Origin: Anaerolineae bacterium
GTDB lineage: Bacteria > Chloroflexota > Anaerolineae > Aggregatilineales > Phototrophicaceae
Direction of reading: 5' to 3'
Length of the DNA stretch: 51,187 nucleotides
Assembly: GCA_022823165.1 (NCBI GenBank)
Contig: JAJDXR010000017.1
Location: 1 to 51,187, forward strand
The notes under the pieces were generated by a model. It was given only the letters and a program-made list of their open reading frames with translations. It did not search any database and was not told the DNA's origin. The position numbers were made by a program, and so were the translations under genes. Each line of letters opens with the position of its first letter. Position 1 is the stretch's first letter. Positions 7,418 to 15,131 of the stretch are shown one piece after another.

Positions 7418-8596
7418 ATGGTCAAACGCTTATTGCTTCAAGGCATTTCCGAAGAAGATCATCTGTCTGGTGTCAAGCATGTCCTGCAAATTGATTCGCC
7501 GACACGGATAATCATGAGCGTAGCGTTTATGAACGCGCGTGGGCTATCTTTTCTCCACGAAGACATCAAGCCGATTGCAAATAAGACGACGATCTTAACA
7601 GGGATACGAAATGGAATTACAACAGCCCAAGGATTGAAAACAAGCTTGGAATTCGGTTGTTCCACCCATGTGGTGGATACGGGTTCGCGAAACCTAGTGT
7701 TCCATCCAAAAATATACATGTCACGAAATCCGAATGAAGCGCGCTTGCTCATTGGAAGCGCGAACCTCACTGTCGGAGGCCTGCTCTCGAACATTGAAGC
7801 TAGCGTCATTCTTAATTTGAACCTTCATGAGCCGGACGACAAAACGTTTGTTCAACAGCTGGAACAACAGATTGATGGCATGGTTGCAGAACATCCTGAC
7901 AACGTGCTCCAAATTTCAGACCTTGCGGCGATTGAAAAGCTCTTTGCTACTGGACGTGTAACTGACGAAAGTATAGACCCAGAACCAACCGTATCGGCTA
8001 CGTCAACAAGACGTGATCTGGATACAGTCCCCAGGATGAATATTAGGACTCGCTCAATCGTAATTCCTTACGTCAATCCTTTCCGAGAAGCTTCAGATGC
8101 GGAGGCGGAGCAAGCACACTCAGATTTCTCCGGTGTTGTTTTACCTGCAAGGGAGCAAATGACCCTACTATGGAAGAGTAATCCCTTGACGCGACGCGAC
8201 CTTTCAATACCGGTCGGAGCCAATACCAACCCTACCGGTTCTATGCTTTTCAAAAAGGGCGCTGTAGAGAATATCGACCATAGACATTACTTTCGTGATG
8301 AAGTATTTGCTGGTCTTGATTGGCAATATGATGTTGCGAAAGGGCGTGAGCATATTGAGCGCACGGAAGGCCAGTTTCAAATTGTTATCCGGGATGTTAG
8401 CTACGGCGTTTTTTCTCTCAGAATGTCCCACAACTCACGAACAGACACCAAGGCGTACACTCAGAAAAACAGTATGACCCAGATACATTGGGGATCGGTG
8501 CGTGAGCTTATTGGCCAGGAAGATCTTCTCGGGCGAACATTGTGGCTTTATCGATCCAAATTCGACGATGGATTCTTTGTCATACAAATTTACTAG
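7418..8596 (+). CDS. PLD-domain restriction endonuclease (putative)
   Basis: A 392-residue protein with one phospholipase-D-type nuclease motif: FHPKIYM with H96 and K98, then LLIGSANLT with G113, S114 and N116. Single-HKD nucleases such as BfiI and NgoFVII act as dimers and cleave DNA without metal. The N-terminal 130 residues make the nuclease domain, and residues ~210-390 would hold the DNA-recognition part. The partner methyltransferase is encoded convergently, and the two stop codons share CTAG at 8593-8596. Base composition is visibly richer in A+T than the flanks, as in an acquired gene. The ATG has no clear ribosome site. The endonuclease role rests on domain plus context and is untested. 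Confidence 0.75.
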   Translation: MVKRLLLQGISEEDHLSGVKHVLQIDSPTRIIMSVAFMNARGLSFLHEDIKPIANKTTILTGIRNGITTAQGLKTSLEFGCSTHVVDTGSRNLVFHPKIYMSRNPNEARLLIGSANLTVGGLLSNIEASVILNLNLHEPDDKTFVQQLEQQIDGMVAEHPDNVLQISDLAAIEKLFATGRVTDESIDPEPTVSATSTRRDLDTVPRMNIRTRSIVIPYVNPFREASDAEAEQAHSDFSGVVLPAREQMTLLWKSNPLTRRDLSIPVGANTNPTGSMLFKKGAVENIDHRHYFRDEVFAGLDWQYDVAKGREHIERTEGQFQIVIRDVSYGVFSLRMSHNSRTDTKAYTQKNSMTQIHWGSVRELIGQEDLLGRTLWLYRSKFDDGFFVIQIY

Positions 8597-10257
8597 ATCA
8601 AGCGTTTCAATGTACTCCGACTTTGGACCGTCTTTGAAGTGACACGGTTGCGCCTATCGCGCAGCCCCTTCCAGGCTAGTATTAGTTCTTCCTGTTCCGA
8701 AGCGGATAGCCCAAGAGCACCAAGAATTGTCCGGCTCTGATGCCGCAACACACAATCTATTGATTCCGTTCGTATTAACTTGTCAAGTAACCGCACATCG
8801 GATTCTACATCAACAGGAACAGGTATAAGCAGCCGTTCTATCTCTGACGGGACTAGCTCCAAAACACCGCCGCCATAGTGCCGGCCCTCTAACTCGGCAC
8901 TCAACGCAGTGAGAGGATTCACAAAACAATATACTAAGCTCTGTGCAGTTCCATCTTTGACAGAAATACGATATGAAGTATCCGTCGTGTATGCGCTGAG
9001 CTTGTTGAGAATAAGTCGTGGTATATGATGTGCTCGTTTGAGCATCCCAATTTCGGTCGAATAGACGGAAGGTACCGAATACCAGGGTTTGCGCGTCCGA
9101 CATTTGTAACGAGTATTTAGGTTGCGTCGTTCTCCGTGAAGTATGTACGCCCTTGCGGCTGGGCTTCTTTCGACCTCTTTGTCCTTAAACCAGATAAAAT
9201 TCGTCGGAAATCCCTTTTCAGCATTTGAGCTATGTTGCGTTCGGTCATAAACGATACCAGGACAGTGCTGGCTACGCCCAAACATTGGATGCGACCATTT
9301 ACTAAGACCAAACCGTTGAACGGTATCGTCTGGAACGAGAAAGAACTTATTTGCTCCGGTGACAATCCCAACGTCAACGGTAGCAATCTCCTTGAAACGA
9401 CGTACCGACTTCAAGACTGTTAGTCCATCAATTAACGACCTTACTTTTGGCTCAAGAAGTGCCCTAGTCCACTTACTTTCGATCGTCTTTCCATTTATTG
9501 GATGAGGGGTATCAAAAATATCGTGAGGGCCCCTTTTGATAAACTCGCGCCCATGAACCGGGAAAATCCCTACACCCTCAGCCCGGTCACGACTGTCGCG
9601 CCGCTTCTCTGCAAGCAGAAGTACCGCCCCCTGCAAAGTATTCGAAAACCATAGTTCTTCCGGATCAACAATAGTGATCTTACGAGCGTGTTTTCCAATG
9701 TATTCCCTAAGTGAACCAGCGTGCAAGACATGAATTATCTCCGCCGGCACTACCATTGCAAGCCGACCACCAGGACGAAGCAACGCAAATGCCGCAAGGA
9801 CAAACGGAACCCAAGCGTTAGTATGTCTTGTAAACCTGCAGTTGAGGTTTCTGAATATTGCCTCTGCACGACTTTGAAAAACAGAGGGCAAATACTGATA
9901 GCGGATGAACGGAGGGTTGCCCACCACTGCATCAAATTCGCAGCTTTCGTTTCTTATTGCCTTGACCGCCCAATCAAGAAAGTCTCTCTCGTGTATAGTT
10001 GTATTGACTAGGTTAACGCTGTGAGCGCGACAACGAGCTTTGTTGGCCTCAGTGCTATCGATTTCGAACCCCAGTACGGTGCTTTCTTCAAGATGCAACC
10101 CAATTTTTTCAAGAAATACCCCGTCACCACAACCAGGCTCCAAAACCGTTTCTGGCTGTCTAGCCGCTACCCAACGAACAAGAAACTCTGCAAGATCATC
10201 CGGTGTATAGTATCCGCCGCGCAACTTCTGTTCGGATTCGTTTTCTTTAAAGTTCAT
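8593..10257 (-). CDS. N6-adenine DNA methyltransferase (type II R-M)
   Basis: A 554-residue adenine methyltransferase of the gamma-type order. SAM-binding motif I is LEPGCGDGVFL at 39-49, catalytic motif IV is NPPFIRY at 114-120, and a long C-terminal half (about 240-480) should contain target recognition. It begins with the GGYYTP motif (14-19) usual for this group. The ATG has a good ribosome site (AAAGGTGA, six bases). A perfect dyad lies 28 bp upstream. It converges on the PLD nuclease gene with a four-base overlap. It would protect host sites from that nuclease. The recognition sequence cannot be read from the protein. Confidence 0.88.
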   Translation of the reverse strand: MNFKENESEQKLRGGYYTPDDLAEFLVRWVAARQPETVLEPGCGDGVFLEKIGLHLEESTVLGFEIDSTEANKARCRAHSVNLVNTTIHERDFLDWAVKAIRNESCEFDAVVGNPPFIRYQYLPSVFQSRAEAIFRNLNCRFTRHTNAWVPFVLAAFALLRPGGRLAMVVPAEIIHVLHAGSLREYIGKHARKITIVDPEELWFSNTLQGAVLLLAEKRRDSRDRAEGVGIFPVHGREFIKRGPHDIFDTPHPINGKTIESKWTRALLEPKVRSLIDGLTVLKSVRRFKEIATVDVGIVTGANKFFLVPDDTVQRFGLSKWSHPMFGRSQHCPGIVYDRTQHSSNAEKGFPTNFIWFKDKEVERSPAARAYILHGERRNLNTRYKCRTRKPWYSVPSVYSTEIGMLKRAHHIPRLILNKLSAYTTDTSYRISVKDGTAQSLVYCFVNPLTALSAELEGRHYGGGVLELVPSEIERLLIPVPVDVESDVRLLDKLIRTESIDCVLRHQSRTILGALGLSASEQEELILAWKGLRDRRNRVTSKTVQSRSTLKRLI

Positions 10258-10284
10258 GGTCGCTCACCTTTGTGGACTACCAAG

Positions 10285-10299
10285 ATGATAACTTATCAT
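10285..10299. promoter_or_regulatory. Dyad operator candidate upstream of the methyltransferase
   Basis: ATGATAA-c-TTATCAT is a perfect 7-bp inverted repeat around one base, 28 bp before the methyltransferase ATG on the minus strand. Read on that strand it overlaps TATGAT, a plausible -10 element. Type II R-M systems often control expression through such sites, using a C protein or the methyltransferase itself. No C-protein gene is present here, so autoregulation by the methyltransferase or a host factor are the options. The function is inference. Confidence 0.4.
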
Positions 10300-10351
10300 A
10301 TGAAGATCCCACAAATGGAATCTTTGGCAGCAACTACATGTCAACTGAGCA

Positions 10352-12604
10352 TCACATCCGATTCCCATAAGCCTGGCCCACCGCGCTGGCTTGCGAGCTC
10401 ACCACGCGAATCAGCTCCTCGTCGTGATTGCGCGCAAAATCGCGCAGCTCGGCCATATCGGTCACGCCCACATCGGCCAGGGCGCGCGCCGCGTAATGCT
10501 TAAAGGTATTGAGGTAAAAGACCATCGAATTGGCTTTCTCCTCGAAGAAACGATAACCGGCTTTGCCCTCGACATTGCGCGTTCGCCCGCCGGGGCGCAG
10601 CCGCTTGCGCGCCAAAGCCGGGTTGGCGCTCTCGATGATCATGGTCGGCGCCGAGGCGCTGCCGTGATAGGGCATGCAGACCACCCCGCTCTTATGCTCG
10701 AAGTAGATATCGCCCTGCTCAATGACGCAGCGAGCCAGTTGCTGATTGTAGGAAATCAAGTCGACGCCCATCAGCAACAAGTGCCCCATTGATGTGCCGA
10801 TGCCGCCTTCGACGGCGATGGTCACCTGGTTAAAGCGCTCGTCAGTCGTGATGCTGTAGACCTCTTCCAGCGTGGTCACAGCCATGCCGTTGGTCGCTGA
10901 CGTGCACTGCCGCCCGCCGCCGTGCCCAAAAAACAGCCCATCCGCCCGCACTTCCGGCGCAATTAGCTTGAGGCACTGCGCCTTGTCGCTGACCTGCCCG
11001 ACGAAGAGCTCGATGTCATCGCCGAACTCGGCGCGGATGGCCGCCGCCACTTCGATCACGCGCGGGTCGGAGTTGATCGTGTAGATGCGAAACAATCGTA
11101 CGCCGGCCCGCTCATACAGATAACGGGCATCCGCCACTTCGTCAGCGACATTGCTGCAGCCGATAGCCGCGCCGATATTGCGGGCGGCGCGCTGATAATC
11201 GGCCTCGCGCGGCAGTATCCGCCGCAGCACGTCCTTGGCCGCGTTGATGACGGCCGCCTGCCGATCGATATATCCGGCGAAGATGCTGTTGCGGTGGGTG
11301 AATATGGCGTGATGCCCGATGGCCGCCGCGACCAGCACATCGCGCCAGCCGGATATAGCCGGCATGGAGCCGAAGCCGAGCACGCTGCGCGGATGTTTGC
11401 CGATGCGATTGAACAGCCCGCATTCGGCGCTCAGCGTCCGCGATACATGCTTGGCGGACGACATCTTGCGGTAGCCCAGATCTTTCCAGGAATAGGTGCT
11501 GGTGATATAGGGGTTGTCGTTGAGCCCGAGTACTGTCTCCACCGTGCCCGAGCGGCGATTGCAGCGTTGGGGAATGGCGTCGCCGTCGGCGATAGCATCG
11601 AGCGTAGCCAGGATCTCGGCGCTCTGATTGCTGCGGAAGAAATCGGCCCGCTGCGCCAGGCACAGGGTGCGCCGATCGGGCCCGAATTGCCAGACTACCG
11701 GCGAGCCGTTCTTGTTCATGCGCAGTGTGCCGCGGTCGACATCGGTCAGGATCAAGCCGATGCTGCTGCTGTACGCTTTAGGCAGGTAGCGCGTGTAATA
11801 GATATTCTCTTCGTATTGAATCGGCTGATAATTGGGCGCGGCGAAGTCAAGGTTGGGCGGATTGTCGCCTTCCAGCGCCTCCAGCGCAAAGGCGAAATCC
11901 AGCGCCGCTTCGTCAGCCAGCGCGGCATAGTCCACGCGCTCGACTTCCTGCCGATAGGGCTCCGGTATCATGAAGACGCCTTGTCCCAGTTCAAAGGGGC
12001 GGTCGCGCAGCGCTTCCAGCGCTTTGCGCCGCATATTGTGGCGATCTTTCTCGCTGGCGCTCATCTCGGCGAAGGTGCGCGCCTCGCCCGCGGGGATTAA
12101 CATATCATCGAAGCCGAATCCGTTTGTACCGCGCAGCGTTTCCGCGATAGTCCCGGCTGTGTTGCCTTCGCGAATCTGCACCTCGGCGCCGTCAAACACG
12201 GCGATCAACACCTTCGCCAGCGCCGCCCGATCACGCCCGCGCAGCCAGCCTTCGGCGATCATGCGCCGCATTTCCGCCTCTTCGCAGAAGTCCTTGATAT
12301 AGGCGCCGGGCCGGCCGCCCAAGCCACGCAGCGCCAGCGACGTCTCCTCCACCAGGATGGGATTGTAGTTATTGGCTTTCCAGGCTGCTATCGCTTTGTG
12401 TCGCGCGACCTTGTAGGGGTCCAGGCTCTGGATCTCTTCAATGTCCAGCTTGGCGCCGACGATCTCGTAATCCGGCAGGATGCGGCGAAATTCTTCCAGC
12501 TTGTTGCGATTGGTCGTCGCCACTTCCAGGTACTTGTCTCGGCTGGGGCGCGGTCGCAGCGTGTTGATGACCTTGGGCTCGGTCACATAGAGGGGTCTGG
12601 GCAT
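10352..12604 (-). CDS. ITPA/Ham1 pyrophosphatase fused to an IMP dehydrogenase-like domain
   Basis: A 750-residue protein with two parts. Residues ~24-205 match the non-canonical purine NTP pyrophosphatase fold, close to eukaryotic ITPA in wording: VATTNRNKLEEF, LVEETSLAL, LGGRPGAYIK, FGFDDMLIP, FAEMSASEK. Residues ~265-740 resemble the IMPDH/GMP reductase TIM barrel: NSDPRVIEVAAAI, FVGQVSDKAQCLKLI, a GHGGGRQCTS loop with C567 where IMPDH has its catalytic cysteine, EGGIGTS in place of DGGI, and GRTRNVEGKAGYRFF in the flap region. The first part would remove ITP/XTP to give IMP/XMP, and the second acts on the same nucleotides. The first assignment is firm, the second is by motif likeness. The gene stands alone, leftward. 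Confidence 0.72.
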   Translation of the reverse strand: MPRPLYVTEPKVINTLRPRPSRDKYLEVATTNRNKLEEFRRILPDYEIVGAKLDIEEIQSLDPYKVARHKAIAAWKANNYNPILVEETSLALRGLGGRPGAYIKDFCEEAEMRRMIAEGWLRGRDRAALAKVLIAVFDGAEVQIREGNTAGTIAETLRGTNGFGFDDMLIPAGEARTFAEMSASEKDRHNMRRKALEALRDRPFELGQGVFMIPEPYRQEVERVDYAALADEAALDFAFALEALEGDNPPNLDFAAPNYQPIQYEENIYYTRYLPKAYSSSIGLILTDVDRGTLRMNKNGSPVVWQFGPDRRTLCLAQRADFFRSNQSAEILATLDAIADGDAIPQRCNRRSGTVETVLGLNDNPYITSTYSWKDLGYRKMSSAKHVSRTLSAECGLFNRIGKHPRSVLGFGSMPAISGWRDVLVAAAIGHHAIFTHRNSIFAGYIDRQAAVINAAKDVLRRILPREADYQRAARNIGAAIGCSNVADEVADARYLYERAGVRLFRIYTINSDPRVIEVAAAIRAEFGDDIELFVGQVSDKAQCLKLIAPEVRADGLFFGHGGGRQCTSATNGMAVTTLEEVYSITTDERFNQVTIAVEGGIGTSMGHLLLMGVDLISYNQQLARCVIEQGDIYFEHKSGVVCMPYHGSASAPTMIIESANPALARKRLRPGGRTRNVEGKAGYRFFEEKANSMVFYLNTFKHYAARALADVGVTDMAELRDFARNHDEELIRVVSSQASAVGQAYGNRM

Positions 12605-12782
12605 TGTGGTTTGTTCCGGGGCTGGTTCGCGCGATTGTCACAATTATCGCAGATTGATGTGTAACAGTGTAGTCAAGACTGACGCAAGCGCTCGATTTTG
12701 CCCCGACAGGCCTGCTGCGATGTCGAAGCTCTAATGCATCGCGACGGTTGGGCTACCCTTCTCTGAGTGGCTAAGAAATTCT

Positions 12783-12828
12783 TGAGTTCTTTCTACTGTT
12801 CTAGTACAATTATTGTACTTTAGAGAAC
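12783..12828 (+). promoter_or_regulatory. Promoter with overlapping dyad before a two-gene membrane unit
   Basis: TTGAGT (12783-12788), a 16-base spacer and TACAAT (12805-12810) make a good promoter about 70 bp before the small membrane gene. The -10 lies inside a perfect dyad, GTACAAT-T-ATTGTAC (12804-12818), with a further GTTCT/AGAAC pair outside it (12798-12802 and 12824-12828). An overlap with the -10 fits repression. A shorter dyad, ATTGT-c-ACAAT (12634-12644), lies 30 bp before the divergent ITPA-IMPDH gene and shares the string ACAATTAT. The rest of this 274-bp gap shows nothing else. Confidence 0.45.
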
Positions 12829-12878
12829 ACATTCGTCGCATCTTTCTAAGTTAGCTGAGAACTTGCGAGAAGAGATCC

Positions 12879-13046
12879 ATGTCTGAAAGTCAATCCTCAA
12901 TGCCTGACAAGCGCGGTTTCCTCTACCTGATTGCCGTAATCGCAATGCTGACGGTAGTCTTGGCCGCAAATGCCGGTCGTTCGCCGCTTGATATCTTGGC
13001 ATACCTTGGATTCACAACAGCCATCACCTACATCTTCTTCGGCTGA
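12879..13046 (+). CDS. Small membrane protein, 55 residues
   Basis: ATG at 12879 to TGA at 13044-13046 encodes 55 residues: a polar, charged N-terminus (MSESQSSMPDKRG), a hydrophobic helix (FLYLIAVIAMLTVVLAAN), a short turn and a second hydrophobic stretch ending in YIFFG. It is probably a two-helix inner-membrane protein. A recognisable promoter lies about 70 bp upstream, and the next small membrane gene starts four bases after this stop, so the two look co-expressed. I recognise no family. Purine-rich AGAGAT precedes the ATG closely. Confidence 0.5.
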   Translation: MSESQSSMPDKRGFLYLIAVIAMLTVVLAANAGRSPLDILAYLGFTTAITYIFFG

Positions 13047-13049
13047 TGC

Positions 13050-13340
13050 ATGAGGCTGGTCTTATATATCCTGTGTATCTTCATTATTTTGCTTGCATCC
13101 GCATTGTTTGTCCTGGGATATGAAGGGACACAGATACGCGAGTTTTCGCTCGGCGTTGCGGCTATATTGGTGGTGGCATCGCGCGTGATTCGCCCCCAAT
13201 CTCAGAAACCCAAGCCCAAAGACTTGGTAGATCAAACCCAAGGCCTTCGGGAACAACGCTTGCGGACTCGGGATCAAGACCAACGGGGCGAATCAGAGTA
13301 TCAGGACGAAACAAAGTCCAGCCGGCAGTCAGGCCGATAG
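13050..13340 (+). CDS. Small membrane protein with charged tail, 96 residues
   Basis: Two hydrophobic helices fill the first ~50 residues (MRLVLYILCIFIILLASALF and FSLGVAAILVVASRV). They are followed by a ~45-residue highly charged, Gln/Arg/Asp/Glu-rich tail (KPKPKDLVDQTQ, RTRDQDQRGE) that should be cytoplasmic and disordered. The start lies four bases after the preceding stop, so translational coupling is likely. No family is recognised. A sensor, anchor or accessory role could be imagined, but nothing in the sequence decides. It ends 21 bp from the convergent YceI gene. Confidence 0.5.
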   Translation: MRLVLYILCIFIILLASALFVLGYEGTQIREFSLGVAAILVVASRVIRPQSQKPKPKDLVDQTQGLREQRLRTRDQDQRGESEYQDETKSSRQSGR

Positions 13341-13361
13341 TGGATTTGATTTCGCTGCCGA

Positions 13362-14219
13362 TTAGGCCGCCCGCGCCACAAACTCCAGCTTGAGCTCCAC
13401 ATCATCGGTGACGTTCGCTACCCGCGGCACTTCCGGTATAACCAGATCAAAGTCCGCGTGCAGCAGATTTGCCGAGGCGCTGCCGCTGATTTGCGTTTCG
13501 CTGTCTAGCGTGACCGTCGCCGCGAAAGTAACGCTGCGCGTGACGTCGGTCACGGTAAGATCACCGGTGATATCGAAGCTGAGCGTCTCGCCCACCGTTA
13601 TCGAATCGGCTGAAAAGTTGCTCAGCTCGCGCGGGTCGAAGACGATGAATTCGAATTCATCCTGCGCCGATCTAAGGATTTGGCTGCGCAAGGCGCGATT
13701 GCGGAAGCTGTTGTCCGTTTCCAAAGTCCGCGCGTTGACGACAATGGCGCCGATGACCGAAGCGCCGGGGTTGGCAAAGTCGACTGTGATGCTGCCGCCC
13801 AATTCCGTAGTCGCGCCGATGACGGTGGTGCGTACGCCGCTCAGATCTTCCTCTAGCGTGAAGCTGGCTTCGCTCTCCGCGGCGACGATGCTGAATTCCA
13901 CCGGCGCGCTCGCCGGCGCCTGCGCTTCCATGGCGGCGGCTACGCTTGAATCCACTGCTTCAGCGATTGCCACAGTTACCGCATCGGCGATGACGGTGTT
14001 GGCCGCGTCCATGATCGCTGTGCCGACGGCGTCAGTCATGGCGGCGTCATTGGCTTCCCGCGTGGCCAGCGCGGCGTCAACCGACAGGCTCGCTTCGCCG
14101 GAACCGCCCGTGTACCAGATATAACCCAGGATGCCCGCCGCCGCCCCGCCAGCCAGCGCGATGACCAGTAGCAGCAATACCAGCAGGTATGGAATGCCGC
14201 GCATCGTTTGGTTCGACAT
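13362..14219 (-). CDS. Membrane-anchored YceI-like domain protein
   Basis: About 285 residues from ATG 14219 (AAGGGAG upstream); a longer frame to 14309 is less likely. One transmembrane helix (YLLVLLLLVIALAGGAAAGI) is followed by a ~65-residue alanine-rich stalk with repeated D-A-A/I-A-D-A units, then a YceI lipocalin-like domain (from FSIVAAESEASFTLEE to VELKLEFVARAA). YceI domains bind isoprenoid-like lipids in a beta barrel; typical motifs here are GGSITVDF, NSFRNRALRS and FDITGDLTV. The protein is anchored with the domain outside the membrane. Substrate unknown. Convergent with the small membrane pair. Confidence 0.8.
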   Translation of the reverse strand: MSNQTMRGIPYLLVLLLLVIALAGGAAAGILGYIWYTGGSGEASLSVDAALATREANDAAMTDAVGTAIMDAANTVIADAVTVAIAEAVDSSVAAAMEAQAPASAPVEFSIVAAESEASFTLEEDLSGVRTTVIGATTELGGSITVDFANPGASVIGAIVVNARTLETDNSFRNRALRSQILRSAQDEFEFIVFDPRELSNFSADSITVGETLSFDITGDLTVTDVTRSVTFAATVTLDSETQISGSASANLLHADFDLVIPEVPRVANVTDDVELKLEFVARAA

Positions 14220-14447
14220 AATGCCTTGATCTCCCTTGTGTTGAAACCGCTTGCGCCTCGCAGCGCTGTCGCGTCCATCGCTACCTGGCGCGGGAGCCGC
14301 TGATTCCATTTTAACGGCTTTGCCCGCGCTTTGGCAGTTCTATCCTAAAGGTCCGCGCTTCTTTACAGTTTCTTGACATCTTTCGCAATGGCAAGGCGAG
14401 AGTGCTACAATCTTGCCAGAAAGCAGGTGGCTTAGCAGGAGGCTGTG

Positions 14448-15131
14448 ATGTCTGTTACGGTGAGATGGATAGGTCATTCGGCGTATTCGCTGGATATCGA
14501 CGGGCATAAGGTCCTTATTGATCCATTCGTGAGCGGCAATCCAGTCGCCAAGGCAGCCGCCAAGGATCTGGATGCCGAGGTGATTCTATTGACGCATGCC
14601 CACGGCGACCATGTCGGCGATTCGGTCGAGATCGCCAAGCGCACCGGCGCCCTGGTGGTCTGCAATTTTGAAATGGGCGACTGGTATCTGGCGCATGGCG
14701 TCCAGAATGTCTTTCAAGGCAATCCGGGCGGGACCTTTCGCAATGGCTGGCTGAGCGCAAAATGGACGTTGGCCTTCCACAGTTCGTCCTTTCCAGACGG
14801 CACCTATGGCGGGCAGCCCAACGGCTTCGTAATTCGCGGTGGTGGTTTCACCATCTATCATGCTGGCGATACTTGTTTGTTCGGCGACATGAAATTGATC
14901 GGCGACGAGGGGCTGGACCTGGCTCTGCTGCCTATCGGCGATTGCTTCACCATGGGCATTGACGACTCGATCAAGGCTGTCAAACTGCTCGAGCCCAAAG
15001 CTGTTTCTCCCATGCACTACAATACCTTCCCGCCGATTGAACAAGACGTTGCCGCCTGGGCGGCGCGCGTGGAGAGCGAGGCCGGCGTGAGAACCATCGT
15101 TCCCGAGCCCGACGGCGAGTTCAGTCTCTAG
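14448..15131 (+). CDS. UPF0173-type metal-dependent hydrolase (metallo-beta-lactamase fold)
   Basis: About 227 residues with the two-metal signature THAHGDH at 49-55, a downstream YHAGDT that supplies the next ligand set, and the late SPMHYNTFP histidine. The length and the opening (V-R-W-I-G-H-S-A-Y) match the UPF0173/UlaG-like branch of the fold. ATG 14448 is chosen over GTG 14445 because GGAGG at 14438-14442 is five bases from the ATG and only two from the GTG. The substrate is unknown. Its stop shares CTAG (15128-15131) with the convergent nucleotidyltransferase gene. Confidence 0.85.
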   Translation: MSVTVRWIGHSAYSLDIDGHKVLIDPFVSGNPVAKAAAKDLDAEVILLTHAHGDHVGDSVEIAKRTGALVVCNFEMGDWYLAHGVQNVFQGNPGGTFRNGWLSAKWTLAFHSSSFPDGTYGGQPNGFVIRGGGFTIYHAGDTCLFGDMKLIGDEGLDLALLPIGDCFTMGIDDSIKAVKLLEPKAVSPMHYNTFPPIEQDVAAWAARVESEAGVRTIVPEPDGEFSL

